A stretch of DNA of 64,000 bases from Actinomadura luzonensis. GTDB taxonomy: Bacteria > Actinomycetota > Actinomycetes > Streptosporangiales > Streptosporangiaceae. Positions within the stretch are counted from its first letter, which is position 1; each line of letters opens with the position of its first letter. The translations under genes and the position numbers were made by a program. The notes below the pieces were generated by a model, which saw only the letters and a program-made list of their open reading frames with translations, ran no database searches and was not told the origin of the DNA. Shown one piece after another: positions 1 to 9,264 of this stretch. The stretch is from NCBI RefSeq assembly GCF_022664455.2, contig NZ_JAKRKC020000003.1, positions 620,001 through 684,000 of the forward strand, in the 5' to 3' direction.

Positions 1-1368
1 GCCCGGGGCAGCCGCACGGCGTTGCCCCGGCACCAGACGTTGCACGCGGTCGTGGCCTGGAGCTGGGACCTGCTGGACGCCGACGAGCAGCGCCTGGCCG
101 CGCGGCTCAGCGTGTTCGTGGGCGGGGCGCGGCCCGAGGCGGCCGAGCGGGTGTGCGGGCTGCCGGAGGAGGTGTTGTTCTCGCTGGCGGAGAAGTCGCT
201 GGTGGAGCAGGTCGGCGGGCGCTACCGGATGCTGGAGACGATTCAGGCGTTCTGCGCGGAGCGGCTGGCGGAGTCGGGTGAGGCGGCGGCGCTCCGCGAC
301 GCCCACACCGGCTACTGCCTGGACCTGGTGCTGGCGGCCGACGCCCGGCTGCGCACCCGCGAGCAGTTGCCCTGGCTGGCCCGCCTGGACGAGGAGAGCG
401 ACGACGTCAACGCGGCCCTGCGCTGGGCGATCGAGACCGGCCAGGTGGAGACCGCGCTGCGGCTGCTGGCCCACAGCGCCTGCTACTGGTGGATGCGCGG
501 CCACCGCGCCACCAGCGCCGCCCTCGCCGCCGACCTGCTGGCCACGCTCGGCGAGCGCCGCCCGCCGGAGCTGATGGAGGAGTACGTGATGTGCGTGCTC
601 GTCTCCGCCTGGGCCGGCACCGCCGACCGGCGGGCACGCGAGCGCCTGGAGGAGGTGCGGACGCTGCTGCCGGTCACCTACCTGCCGGAGCGGGTGGAGT
701 TCCTGATGATGCTGCTGTCCATGCTCACCGGCCCGCCAGGGGACTTCGCGGAGGCCTACGAGCTGGTCACGGCCATAATGGACGGCCTGCCGCCGTGGCA
801 GCGGGCGCTGTCGCACAGCGGGGCGGCGTTCGTGCTGCAGGCGCTCGGCCGCATCGAGGAGGCGCTGGAGCATTTCGAGCAGGGCCGGGCGGAGTTCACC
901 GAGATCGGCGAGCGGTGGGGCCTGACGCTGGTGCTGTCCGGGCTCGGCGCGTTGTACCAGGAGCAGGGCGACTACCGGCGGGCGTGCGCGCTCGCCGAGG
1001 AGGCGCTGGCCACGGCGCGCGAGCTGGGCGCGGTGACGGAGACCGCCGAGGCGCTGTGCCGGCGCGGCGACGCGCTCCAGCACCTGGGCGAGCCGGCGCG
1101 GGCGCGGGCCGACTACCTGCTCGCCGTCGAGCTGTCCGGCCGCAACGGCTCCGGCGAGATGCTGGCCTGGGCGCATCTCGGGCTGGCCGAGGTGGCGCTG
1201 CGGGACGGCGCGCCCGGGCAGGCGCGGGCCCTGCTGCGGCGGGCCCGCGAGGAGTGCCCGGAGGACTGGTTCAGCGCCCACGACACCCGCGTCCGCATCG
1301 ACGCGGCGCTGGCGCAGGCGGGCGCACCGGCAGGCGGGCCGGTCAGCGGAACGGTCAGCGAGCGGTAG
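1..1368 (+). CDS. AfsR/LuxR-type regulator, C-terminal part (5' truncated by window edge)
   Basis: The frame is open from base 1, so the start lies outside the window and only the last 455 residues are seen. The visible part begins at the linker RTALPRHQTLHAVVAWSWDLL-like region that, in SARP/AfsR and large LuxR-type STAND regulators, joins the NB-ARC ATPase to its winged-helix module (about residues 8-100). The rest (about 140-440) is helical and alanine/leucine rich, with repeated A-x-A-L-E-E patterns typical of TPR arrays. No C-terminal LuxR helix-turn-helix is visible, so DNA binding would have to lie upstream of the window, as in SARPs. An MFS efflux gene follows 34 bp downstream on the same strand and may be its target. 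Whether it is a SARP or another STAND ATPase cannot be settled without the N-terminus. Confidence 0.75.
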   Translation, partial: ARGSRTALPRHQTLHAVVAWSWDLLDADEQRLAARLSVFVGGARPEAAERVCGLPEEVLFSLAEKSLVEQVGGRYRMLETIQAFCAERLAESGEAAALRDAHTGYCLDLVLAADARLRTREQLPWLARLDEESDDVNAALRWAIETGQVETALRLLAHSACYWWMRGHRATSAALAADLLATLGERRPPELMEEYVMCVLVSAWAGTADRRARERLEEVRTLLPVTYLPERVEFLMMLLSMLTGPPGDFAEAYELVTAIMDGLPPWQRALSHSGAAFVLQALGRIEEALEHFEQGRAEFTEIGERWGLTLVLSGLGALYQEQGDYRRACALAEEALATARELGAVTETAEALCRRGDALQHLGEPARARADYLLAVELSGRNGSGEMLAWAHLGLAEVALRDGAPGQARALLRRAREECPEDWFSAHDTRVRIDAALAQAGAPAGGPVSGTVSER

Positions 1369-1402
1369 GCCCGCGGTCAGGCGGCCCCGCGACAGTGGCC
1401 CC

Positions 1403-2929
1403 ATGACCGACCGCGTGACCAACAAATGGGCCTGCCTGGCCATCGCCTGCCTGGCCACTCTCCTGCTCTCCCTCGACCTCACGGTCCTGCACCTGGCGCT
1501 GCCCCGGCTGACCGCCGACCTCGGCGCGAGCTCCACCCAGCTCCTCTGGATCGGCGACGTGTACGGCTTCGCCCTGGCCGGTCTGCTGGTCACCATGGGC
1601 AACCTGGGCGACCGCGTCGGCCGCAAGCGGCTGCTGCTGATCGGCGCGGCGGCCTTCGGCGTGGCCTCCGCGGTCACCGCGTACGCGCCCAGCCCGGAGC
1701 TGCTGATCGCGGCCCGGGCGCTGCTCGGCGTGGCCGGCGCGACGATCATGCCGTCGACCCTGTCGATCGTCAGGAACGTCTTCACCGAGCCGGGTGAGCG
1801 CACCGCGGCCGTCGGGATCTGGAGCGCGATGAGCGCGGCGGGCTTCGCCGTGGGCCCGGTGGTGGGCGGCCTGCTGCTGGACCACTACTGGTGGGGGTCG
1901 GTGTTCCTGCTCAACGTGCCGGTCATGCTGCTCGTGCTGGCGGGCGGCCTCGTCCTGCTGCCCGAGTCGCGCAACCCGCGAGCGGGCCGGCTGGACCCGC
2001 TCAGCGCGGGCCTGTCGGTGGTGGGGGTGGTCGCGCTCGTCCACGCCGTCAAGGAGGCGGCGCACGACGGGCTCGCGCAGCCGGACGTGCCGGCCGCGGG
2101 CGCTGCCGGGGTGCTGCTGCTGGGCTGGTTCGCCCGGCGGCAGACGCGGCTGGCCGAGCCGCTGATCGACGTGCGGCTCTTCGCCCGGCGGGCGTTCAGC
2201 GCGTCGATCCTGACGAACCTGCTGGCGATCTTCGCGATGTCCGCGATGATGCTCATGTTCGCCTGGTACCTGCAGCTCGTGCTGGGCTGGTCGCCGCTGC
2301 AGGCGGGGCTGGCGCAGCTGCCGGGCGGGCTGAGCGGCGCGGTCGGCGGCGTGCTCGCGGCGCGGCTGATCCGGCCGCTCGGCCGGGGCGGCGTGGTGGC
2401 GCTGGGGCTGGCCATGAACGCGGTCTCGTTCCTCTACTACACCACGCTCGGCGCGGAGCTGAACTACCTGACGCTGCTGCCCGCCATGGTGGTCGGCGGC
2501 GTGGGCGTCGGCTTCGCCTTCACCGTCAACAACGACAACGTGCTGGCCACCGCCCCCAGGGAACGCGCCGGGGCGGCGGCCGCGGTGTCGGAGACCGCGT
2601 TCGAGCTGGGGGCGGCGCTCGGCATCGCGGTCCTCGGCACCGTGCTGACCAGCGTCTACCGCACGAACCTCGACCTGCCGGCCGCGCTGGGCGGGCCCGC
2701 CGGGGACACGGCGAGGGAGTCGCTGGCCGGAGCCGCCCGCACGGCCGCCGTGTTGCCGCCCGGGCAGGCGGAGGCGCTGATGGCGGCGGCGCGGGAGGCG
2801 TTCCTCACCGGCGTGCACGTGACGTCGCTGGTCACCAGCGGGGTGCTGGCCCTGGTCGCGGTGCTGGCGCTGGTGGGGCTGCGCGGCGTGCCGAAGGAGA
2901 TCCCGGAGGAGGCCCTGACCCGCGCCTGA
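1403..2929 (+). CDS. MFS transporter, DHA2 (EmrB/QacA, 14-TM) drug efflux family
   Basis: A 508-residue integral membrane protein with about 14 hydrophobic segments, the size and layout of the DHA2 drug:H+ antiporters. The MFS motif A, G-D-R-V-G-R-K-R, is seen in the first cytoplasmic loop (about residues 70-77). Motif C, G-P-V-V-G-G, characteristic of antiporters, lies at about 152-157. The N-terminus (CLAIACLATLLLSLDLTVLHLALP) carries the usual D-x-T-x-x-x-x-A-L-P of this family. It would export a hydrophobic drug or secondary metabolite across the cytoplasmic membrane. It follows the upstream regulator by 34 bp, so co-transcription is likely. The ATG at 1403 has only a weak Shine-Dalgarno sequence. 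Substrate unknown. Confidence 0.92.
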   Translation: MTDRVTNKWACLAIACLATLLLSLDLTVLHLALPRLTADLGASSTQLLWIGDVYGFALAGLLVTMGNLGDRVGRKRLLLIGAAAFGVASAVTAYAPSPELLIAARALLGVAGATIMPSTLSIVRNVFTEPGERTAAVGIWSAMSAAGFAVGPVVGGLLLDHYWWGSVFLLNVPVMLLVLAGGLVLLPESRNPRAGRLDPLSAGLSVVGVVALVHAVKEAAHDGLAQPDVPAAGAAGVLLLGWFARRQTRLAEPLIDVRLFARRAFSASILTNLLAIFAMSAMMLMFAWYLQLVLGWSPLQAGLAQLPGGLSGAVGGVLAARLIRPLGRGGVVALGLAMNAVSFLYYTTLGAELNYLTLLPAMVVGGVGVGFAFTVNNDNVLATAPRERAGAAAAVSETAFELGAALGIAVLGTVLTSVYRTNLDLPAALGGPAGDTARESLAGAARTAAVLPPGQAEALMAAAREAFLTGVHVTSLVTSGVLALVAVLALVGLRGVPKEIPEEALTRA

Positions 2930-2947
2930 GCGCCCGGCTCCCCGGCC

Positions 2948-3859
2948 TCAGGGGATGGGGTTGGTGGGGCAGGGGCGGAGCAGCGTGGGGCGCAGGCCGT
3001 CCAGGCGGGTGCCGATCATGCGGGCCACGCCCTCGATCGTCTCGATGCCGGCCCCCTCCCCCGGCTGCCGGTCGGTCTGCACCGACAGCAGCAGGTCCCG
3101 TCCGGGCCCGGAGACCCGGCCGTAGCTGGTGACGGCCCAGGTGTTGTGGATGAACGGGCGCGGCGTCCAGCCGTTCTTCAACGCCACCCGGTCGCCGCTC
3201 CGCGCCGCGGCGCTGACGCCCCACGCCTGGTCGCGCTGCACCCGTCCCATCAGCCCGAGCACCAGCCCGCGGTCCTCGGCGCTCAGCCCCCTGCCGCCCT
3301 TGACGAGCAGCTTCAGCAGCCGGAGCCGGTCGGACGGGCTGGTGGTGGTGCCGCCCCAGTAGACGCTCGGTCCGGGCGCGGTGCGGCTCAGGCCGGCCCG
3401 CCGGTAGAACTCGCTCATGGCGCCGCCCCCGCCGACGCGTGACCACAGGGCGTCGGCGGCGCTGTTGTCGCTCTCGGTGATCATGCGTTCGGCGAGGTCG
3501 CGCTCGCCCTCGTCCAGCCCGCCCGGGCGGGCGGCCAGCAGCGCCGTGAGGATGTCCACCTTGGCGCCGCTGGCCGTGATGAGGTCGTTCTGCTGCTCGC
3601 CGCGTCCCAGCCGGACGCCGCTGACCAGGTCGTGGGCCGCGTAGACGACCCGGCCGGGGCGGCCGGCGAGGTAGTGGGCGAGGTCGCGGTCGAGCCGGGC
3701 GCGGGCGAGACGCCCGGCCTGAACGTCTGGATATTTCATGACACAGCGGGCGACCTTGACCGGAGCCTCCACCGCCGCCGGCACCACGTGGGCCGGCTCG
3801 CGCCCGCACCCGCCCGTCAGCACCGCCAGGCCCGCCCAGGCCACGACACTCGCCCGCAT
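2948..3859 (-). CDS. Serine hydrolase lipoprotein, class A beta-lactamase fold
   Basis: A 303-residue protein with a lipoprotein signal peptide; the lipobox L-T-G-G-C places the lipidated cysteine at residue 18. The penicillin-interacting motifs are present: S-x-x-K as SGAK (S97/K100), S-D-N at 130-132, and KNG (228-230) in place of the KTG/KSG triad. The fold and spacing match the PF13354 beta-lactamase2 group. The lipid anchor and KNG suggest a cell-surface serine hydrolase or DD-peptidase-like enzyme, although weak beta-lactamase activity is possible. It converges with the MFS gene (18 bp gap) and starts just beyond the end of the polyamine operon, from which a hairpin separates it. The physiological role is not deducible from the sequence. 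Confidence 0.8.
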   Translation of the reverse strand: MRASVVAWAGLAVLTGGCGREPAHVVPAAVEAPVKVARCVMKYPDVQAGRLARARLDRDLAHYLAGRPGRVVYAAHDLVSGVRLGRGEQQNDLITASGAKVDILTALLAARPGGLDEGERDLAERMITESDNSAADALWSRVGGGGAMSEFYRRAGLSRTAPGPSVYWGGTTTSPSDRLRLLKLLVKGGRGLSAEDRGLVLGLMGRVQRDQAWGVSAAARSGDRVALKNGWTPRPFIHNTWAVTSYGRVSGPGRDLLLSVQTDRQPGEGAGIETIEGVARMIGTRLDGLRPTLLRPCPTNPIP

Positions 3860-3865
3860 CCCGCA

Positions 3866-3889
3866 ACCCCCGTGCTCTCCAACGGGGGT
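3866..3889 (-). terminator. Hairpin at the end of the polyamine operon
   Basis: Perfect 8-bp inverted repeat ACCCCCGT / ACGGGGGT with an 8-nt loop, about 22 bp downstream of the flavoprotein stop codon on the minus strand and 7 bp before the lipoprotein start. There is no U-tract, so termination is an inference; many actinobacterial terminators lack one. It could also simply be a mRNA 3' stabilising stem. Confidence 0.45.
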
Positions 3890-3911
3890 CGCAGGGCATC
3901 ATGCCCGCAGC

Positions 3912-5315
3912 TCAGGAGTCGAATCCCAGCCCCATCCTGTCGAGCGCGCGCAGCCAAAGGTTGCGCCTGCCCTGATGCTGGTCGGCCTGGGCGATCGACC
4001 AGCGGGTGACCTGGATGACGCCCGAGCGCACCGGCTCCGGCGGGAACGGGACCGGCTTCTCCTTCACCATCCGCAGCTCGGTGCGCTCGGTCGGCTCGCC
4101 GGACAGCAGGTCGAGCATGACGTTCGCGCCGAAGCGGGTGGCGCCGACGCCCATGCCCGTGTAGCCGACGCCGTAGGCCAGCCGCCCGCCGTGCGCCTGC
4201 CCGTAGAAGGCGCTGAAGCGGCTGCAGGTGTCGATCACGCCGCCCCACCGGTGGGTGAAGCGCACCTCGTCGAGCTGCGGGAAGGTGTCGTAGAAGTGCT
4301 GGGCGAGCGTCTCGAACGTCTCGTCGCGCTGGTCGTACTCGGGCCTGACCAGGCCGCCGTTGTAGTAGACGGCGTCGTAGCCGCCCCACAGGACGCGGTT
4401 GTCGTCGGTCAGGCGGTAGTAGTGGAAGCGGTTGCCGGAGTCGCCGACGCCCTGCCGGTTGTGCCAGCCCACCGCGGCGAGCTGATCGGCGCTCAGCGGC
4501 TCGGTCATCAGCGCGTAGTCGTAGACGGGCACCACGAAGTGCTTGAGCCGGCGCAGCAGCGGCGGGAAGACGCCGGTGCCGAGCGCGACCTTGGGCGCGG
4601 TGACGCCGCCGAGCGGGGTCCGCAGCTCGATGCGGACGCCGTCGTCGCGCAGCGAGCGCACCGGCGAGCGCTCGTACACCCGCACGCCGAGCCGCAGGCA
4701 CGCCTCCCGCAGCCCCCACGCCAGCCGCGCCGGGTCCAGCATGGCGCAGCCGCTGCGCTCCCAGAGGCCGCCGAGGTAGGTGGGCGAGTTCACCTCCGCC
4801 CGCACCTGCCGCTGGTCCAGCGGCACGTAGTCGAGCCCCAGCTCGGTGATCAGGTCCAGGTGCTCGCTCAGGCCGTCGAGCTGCCAGGGCTCGGTGGCGA
4901 CGTGCAGCTCGCCGGTGCGCTCGAAGGAGCAGTCGATGCCGTGCCGCTCCAGCGTGGCCTCGATCTCGTCGAGGTTGGCCACGCCCATGCGCTCCAGGCG
5001 CCCGACGTCCTCCGGCCACCGCTCCAGCGCGTTGGCCAGGCCGTGGGTGAGGGTCGCCATGCAGAAGCCGCCGTTGCGGCCGGTGGCCGCCCAGCCGATG
5101 CGGCGGCCCTCCAGCAGCACGACGTCCAGCGACGGGTCGCGTTCCTTGGCCATCAGGGCGGTCCACAGCCCTGAGAATCCGCCGCCGACGACGGCGAGGT
5201 CGGCGGCGGTGTGGTCGGTGAGCCGCTCCTGCGGCTCGGGTCTGGCCGGGTTGTCCAGCCAGTACGGCTTGCGCTCCGCGTCAGCAAGCGCCTTCAGCGG
5301 ATCCACAAATCCCAC
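3912..5315 (-). CDS. FAD-dependent oxidoreductase, gamma-glutamylputrescine oxidase (PuuB)-like
   Basis: A 467-residue DAO-family flavoprotein. The dinucleotide-binding motif V-V-G-G-G-F-S-G-L is at about residues 42-50, and the glycine-rich GVGYTGMGVGATRFGANVM segment near the C-terminus (about 388-406) closes the FAD site. The family oxidises primary or secondary amines to aldehydes with H2O2 release. It is the last gene of an operon with a spermidine/putrescine-type ABC importer and an aldehyde dehydrogenase, so a putrescine-derived amine is the likely substrate. The start given is GTG at 5315; an in-frame GTG at 5306 is better spaced from AGGGAAG and is an alternative. Substrate specificity is inferred from context only. 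Confidence 0.85.
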   Translation of the reverse strand: MGFVDPLKALADAERKPYWLDNPARPEPQERLTDHTAADLAVVGGGFSGLWTALMAKERDPSLDVVLLEGRRIGWAATGRNGGFCMATLTHGLANALERWPEDVGRLERMGVANLDEIEATLERHGIDCSFERTGELHVATEPWQLDGLSEHLDLITELGLDYVPLDQRQVRAEVNSPTYLGGLWERSGCAMLDPARLAWGLREACLRLGVRVYERSPVRSLRDDGVRIELRTPLGGVTAPKVALGTGVFPPLLRRLKHFVVPVYDYALMTEPLSADQLAAVGWHNRQGVGDSGNRFHYYRLTDDNRVLWGGYDAVYYNGGLVRPEYDQRDETFETLAQHFYDTFPQLDEVRFTHRWGGVIDTCSRFSAFYGQAHGGRLAYGVGYTGMGVGATRFGANVMLDLLSGEPTERTELRMVKEKPVPFPPEPVRSGVIQVTRWSIAQADQHQGRRNLWLRALDRMGLGFDS

Positions 5316-5337
5316 TTCCCTACGAAGGTCAGGTGTT

Positions 5338-6123
5338 TCAGGTGCGGCGCCGCGCCGCGACCGCGTTCCCGATCGCGATCAGCACCCCGATGCCGAAGAT
5401 CAGCGTACCCATGACGTTCACCTGCGGCGGGATTCCCGTCTTGACCGCGCCGACGATCCACAGGGGGAAGGTCACCGTCGAGCCGTTGACGAAGCTGGTG
5501 ACCACGTAGTCGTCGATCGACAGCGCGAACGACAACATCGCCCCCGCCAGCACGCCCGGCAGGATCGACGGCAGCGTGACCTGCCGGAACGTCCCCCACG
5601 CCGACGCCCCGAGGTCCCTGGCCGCCTCCTCCAGCGACGGGTCGAGCCCGACCACCCGCGCCCGCACGGTGACGACCACGAACGACAGCGAGAACAGCAC
5701 GTGCGCGATGATGATCGTGACCGAGTCGCGCGGCACGTTGCCCGAGACGAACAACGACAGCAGCGAGGCGCCCATCACCAGCTCGGGCGTGGAGATCGCG
5801 GCGAAGACCAGGAAGTTCGTCACGCCCTTGCCGCGGAAGCGGTGCCGGCCGAGCGCGAGGCCCAGCATGGTGCCGATCACCACCGTGACGGCCGTGCTCA
5901 CCACGGCGATGACCAGCGAGTTCGTCAGCGCCGTGGTCAGGTCGTCGATGTCGAACAGCTCGCCGTACCAGCGGAGGGTGAAGCCCTGCCAGGTGGTGTT
6001 CGACTTGCTCTTCTTGTCGTTGAAGCCGAACAGGATCATCACGGCGATCGGCGAGGACAGCCAGACGATGACCAGCCACGTCCAGAGGTGCAGCAGCCGG
6101 TCGCCGACGCGGCCGCCCCTCAT
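5338..6123 (-). CDS. potC: Polyamine-type ABC transporter permease PotC
   Basis: A 261-residue permease with about six membrane segments. It carries the EAA loop E-A-A-R-D-L-G-A-S (about residue 170) that contacts the ATPase, and the GASLLSLF / SIDDYVVTSF segments typical of PotC/PotI-like proteins. The ATG at 6123 overlaps the stop of the preceding permease by 4 nt (ATGA), implying translational coupling. The gene ends 22 bp before the flavoprotein start. It forms a heterodimeric channel with PotB. Family knowledge points to putrescine/spermidine uptake; the precise amine is inferred. Confidence 0.9.
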   Translation of the reverse strand: MRGGRVGDRLLHLWTWLVIVWLSSPIAVMILFGFNDKKSKSNTTWQGFTLRWYGELFDIDDLTTALTNSLVIAVVSTAVTVVIGTMLGLALGRHRFRGKGVTNFLVFAAISTPELVMGASLLSLFVSGNVPRDSVTIIIAHVLFSLSFVVVTVRARVVGLDPSLEEAARDLGASAWGTFRQVTLPSILPGVLAGAMLSFALSIDDYVVTSFVNGSTVTFPLWIVGAVKTGIPPQVNVMGTLIFGIGVLIAIGNAVAARRRT

Positions 6124-6971
6124 CGGGCCGCCGCCTCGAGGACGTTCTCGGTGCCGAGCGCGCGGGCGTAGACGAAGATGCCCACGAGCAGCACCGCCAT
6201 CAGCGTGAACGACAGCGCCGAGGCCGTCGGGTAGTTGAGGTTGGTCAGGTACTCGGTCTGGATGATGTTGCCGATCATGGTGTTCGCGGTGCCGCCGAGG
6301 ATGGCCGCGTTGATCGGGTCCGCCGTGGCGGGCACGAACGTCATCAGCACCCCGGCGAACACGCCGGGCAGCGACAGCGGCAGCACCACCCGCCGGAAGG
6401 CCGCCGTCCGGGTCGCGTACAGGTCCTGGGCGGCCTCGACCACGCGCGGGTCCACCCGCTCCAGCGCGACGTAGATCGGCAGGATCATGAACGGCAGGAA
6501 GTTGTACGTCAGGCCGCCCACCACGGCGACCGTGGTGGCCAGCACGTGGAAGTCGGCCGGCAGCACCCCCCAGCTCTTCAGCGTGCCGAACAGGATGCCG
6601 TTGTCCGCCAGCAGGAAGTTCCACGAGATCGTCCGCAGCACGAACGACACGAAGAACGGCAGCAGGAGCAGGAACAGGTAGACCGACTTGCGCCGGCCGC
6701 CCCTGAAGGCGATCCAGTACGCCACCGGGTACCCGATGACCAGCATCGCCGCCGTCGCCAGGCCGCCGTACACCAGCGAGCGCACGAGCTGGGTGCTGTA
6801 GCGGCCGAGCGCGTCGGTGTAGTTGGACACGGCGAACGTCATCGCGTAGCCGTCGATGGCGTTGCCGGTCTGCAGCGACACCGACGCCATGGCCGCCATG
6901 GGCACGACCAGGAAGATCGCCAGCCACATCCAGCCCGGCAGCGCCAGCAGGTAGGGGGTGAGCCGCCGCAT
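6120..6971 (-). CDS. potB: Polyamine-type ABC transporter permease PotB
   Basis: A 283-residue membrane protein with about six TM helices. It begins MRRLTPYLLALPGWMWLAIF and carries the EAA-type loop V-E-A-A-Q-D-L-Y-A at about residues 175-183. It pairs with PotC downstream (4-nt overlap) and starts 2 bp after the stop of the binding-protein gene, so all belong to one transcript. It forms half of the transmembrane channel of the polyamine importer. Confidence 0.9.
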   Translation of the reverse strand: MRRLTPYLLALPGWMWLAIFLVVPMAAMASVSLQTGNAIDGYAMTFAVSNYTDALGRYSTQLVRSLVYGGLATAAMLVIGYPVAYWIAFRGGRRKSVYLFLLLLPFFVSFVLRTISWNFLLADNGILFGTLKSWGVLPADFHVLATTVAVVGGLTYNFLPFMILPIYVALERVDPRVVEAAQDLYATRTAAFRRVVLPLSLPGVFAGVLMTFVPATADPINAAILGGTANTMIGNIIQTEYLTNLNYPTASALSFTLMAVLLVGIFVYARALGTENVLEAAAR

Positions 6972-6973
6972 CG

Positions 6974-8188
6974 CTACGCCTGCGTGACCGACTGGAAGAT
7001 CGGGTTGAAGATCTGCTGCTGCTTGTTGTCGAGCGGCGTGTAGCCGCGCAGCCGGGCGTAGTCGGCCTCGGTCGGGAACATCAGCGGGCTGTCGACCATC
7101 TCCTCCAGCGCCTTCTTGTCCTCGCCCTTGGCGCTCTTCGCCTTCTCCCGCAGCAGGTCCTGCACGGCCGGGACGGGGGTGACGTACTGGATGAACTCAT
7201 CCAGCTCGGCGGCCACGGCCGGCTGGTAGAGGTAGTCCATCAGCATGAGCGCGTCCACCGGGTTGGCGGCGCCCTTCGGGATGAGCATGTTGTCGGTCCA
7301 GATCGTGCCGCCCTCCTCGGGCACCACGAACTTGACCGGCTCGCCGGCGAGCTGGCGCTGGAACACGTCGCCCGACCAGGCCATGGTCAGCCACACGTCG
7401 CCCTTGGCGACCGCGTCGATGTAGCTCTGGTCGTAGTACTTGCGCACCAGGCCGTTGTCGCGCTGCTCCTTCAGCTTCTCCCCGGCCTTCTTCCAGTCGG
7501 CCTCGGTCGACTTCTCCGGGTCGATGCCGAGGGCGAACATGCCGAAGCTGCCGATCTCCTGCGCGTCGGCCATCATCCCGATCCGGCCCTTGTACTTGGG
7601 GTCGAACAGGGCCTGGATGCTGGTGATGTCCTCCTTGACGTACTTGGTGTTGTACGCGATGCCGGTCACGCCCGAGGTGTAGGGCACGGTGTACTTGTTG
7701 CCCGGGTCGTAGGCCCGCTCCTTGTACTTCTGGCCGGCGTTCGCCGCGAAGTTCGGCAGCTTGGAGTGGTCGAGCGGCACGCAGTAGCCCAGCTCGATCA
7801 TGTGCTGGAGCTGGATGCCGTTGGTCATGACGACGATGTCGTAGCCGAGCGACTGGCCGGCGCGGAGCACGGGGTCGACCTTCCCGAAGAACTCCGCGTT
7901 CTCCTGGATGACCTCCTTGTACTCGTAGGAGATGCCGGTGTCCTTCGCGAACCGCTCCAGCGGGGCCTTGTCCTCGGGCATGTACTCGGGCCAGTTGGCG
8001 AAGACGACCTTGCCGTGCTTGGTCTGCTTGGACCAGAAGTCCTGGACCTGGTCGGCCTTCGGCGGCGCGGCCTTCTGGCCCTGCACGCCGCACGCGGCGA
8101 GCGCGAGCCCGGCGGCCGACAGACCGGCCAGGCGGAGGGCGTCACGGCGCGGGAGACCCCGGGGGGAGAGGGGGAGACGGGGGTTCAT
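6974..8188 (-). CDS. potD: Polyamine ABC transporter substrate-binding lipoprotein, PotD/PotF-like
   Basis: A 404-residue extracytoplasmic binding protein. The N-terminus has a twin-arginine motif (LPRRDALRL, R14-R15) followed by a hydrophobic stretch and the lipobox L-A-A-C (Cys33), so it looks like a Tat-exported lipoprotein. The body matches the type 2 periplasmic-binding fold of the spermidine/putrescine family (FANWPEYMPEDK near residue 58; LMDYLYQPAVAAE near 322). It captures the polyamine and passes it to PotBC. It lies 9 bp after the potA stop and 2 bp before potB. The length is slightly above that of E. coli PotD because of the Tat leader. Confidence 0.9.
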   Translation of the reverse strand: MNPRLPLSPRGLPRRDALRLAGLSAAGLALAACGVQGQKAAPPKADQVQDFWSKQTKHGKVVFANWPEYMPEDKAPLERFAKDTGISYEYKEVIQENAEFFGKVDPVLRAGQSLGYDIVVMTNGIQLQHMIELGYCVPLDHSKLPNFAANAGQKYKERAYDPGNKYTVPYTSGVTGIAYNTKYVKEDITSIQALFDPKYKGRIGMMADAQEIGSFGMFALGIDPEKSTEADWKKAGEKLKEQRDNGLVRKYYDQSYIDAVAKGDVWLTMAWSGDVFQRQLAGEPVKFVVPEEGGTIWTDNMLIPKGAANPVDALMLMDYLYQPAVAAELDEFIQYVTPVPAVQDLLREKAKSAKGEDKKALEEMVDSPLMFPTEADYARLRGYTPLDNKQQQIFNPIFQSVTQA

Positions 8189-8197
8189 GGCGTGCTA

Positions 8198-9259
8198 TCA
8201 ACTTCCAATCACGTACGAGTGCTGCGCCTGCCAGGACAGCCACACGGAGTCGCCCCGCTCCGCCGTGGCCGTCGCGTCGTGCGCGTTCTGCTGAAACACC
8301 GTCATCTCGGCCCCGTCAGCGAGACGCACGGTGTAGCTGTTGTAGGTGCCCAGGTACACCACCTCGGACACGGTGCCGGAGACCGAGCTGACGCCCGCGC
8401 CGGGCTCGTCCGTGCCTATGGTGATCTTCTCCGGGCGGACGGTGACCGTCACGTCGCCGTCCTGGCCGGGCACCAGCACCCGGCCGTCCCCGATCTTGAG
8501 CTCGCCGGCCCTGGCGGCCCCGGTGAGCAGGTTGGAGGTGCCGATGAAGCCGGCCACGAACGCGGTGGCCGGACGCTCGTAGATCTCGCGCGGCCGGTCG
8601 AGCTGCTCGACCAGGCCGTCGTTCATGACCGCGATGCGGTCGCTCATGGTCAGCGCCTCGTTCTGGTCGTGCGTGACGTACACGAACGTGATGCCGACCT
8701 CGCGCTGGATGCGCTTCAGCTCGATCTGCATGGCCTGGCGCAGCTTGAGGTCGAGCGCGCCGAGCGGCTCGTCCAGCAGCAGCGCCCTGGGCCGGTTGAC
8801 CAGCGCCCTGGCGAGGGCCACGCGCTGCTGCTGGCCGCCGGACATCTCGCGCGGCCGGCGCTTCTCCCGGCCGGCCAGGTCGACGATCTCCAGCATCTCG
8901 CCGACCCGCCGCCTGATCTCCTCCTGCGGCGTCCTGCGCTGCTTCAGCCCGAAGGCCACGTTGTCCCAGACGCTCATGTGCGGGAAGAGCGCGTAGGACT
9001 GGAAGACCATGTTGACGTCGCGCTTGTTCGGCGGGACGTTCGTGACGTCCTGGCCGTGCAGCTTCACCAGGCCCTTCGACGGGGCCTCGAAGCCGGCGAT
9101 CATCCGCATGGTGGTGGTCTTGCCGCAGCCGGACGGGCCGAGGAGGGAGAAGAACTCCCCCTCCTCGATGTCCAGGGAGACGCCCTTGACGGCGCGGACC
9201 ACCTCGCCGTGCGCGAGGTACTCCTTGACGACGTCCTCAAGCTCGATGGCGCTGGTCAT
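8198..9259 (-). CDS. potA: Polyamine ABC transporter ATP-binding protein PotA
   Basis: A 353-residue ABC ATPase. Walker A is GPSGCGKTT (about residue 41), the Q-loop FQSYALFP, the signature MSGGQQQR (about 140), Walker B LLLDEPLGALD (about 163) and the switch His VTHD (about 198). A TOBE-type C-terminal domain (about 275-350) is typical of PotA/MalK-like importers. It energises PotBC uptake at the inner face of the membrane. ATG at 9259, 5 bp after the aldehyde dehydrogenase stop; it is the second gene of the operon. Confidence 0.93.
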   Translation of the reverse strand: MTSAIELEDVVKEYLAHGEVVRAVKGVSLDIEEGEFFSLLGPSGCGKTTTMRMIAGFEAPSKGLVKLHGQDVTNVPPNKRDVNMVFQSYALFPHMSVWDNVAFGLKQRRTPQEEIRRRVGEMLEIVDLAGREKRRPREMSGGQQQRVALARALVNRPRALLLDEPLGALDLKLRQAMQIELKRIQREVGITFVYVTHDQNEALTMSDRIAVMNDGLVEQLDRPREIYERPATAFVAGFIGTSNLLTGAARAGELKIGDGRVLVPGQDGDVTVTVRPEKITIGTDEPGAGVSSVSGTVSEVVYLGTYNSYTVRLADGAEMTVFQQNAHDATATAERGDSVWLSWQAQHSYVIGS

Positions 9260-9264
9260 CCGCG

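Noticed and set aside
2948..3859. Calling the lipoprotein a resistance beta-lactamase
   Set aside because: The KNG in place of KTG and the lipid anchor make the activity uncertain; only the fold-level assignment is supported.
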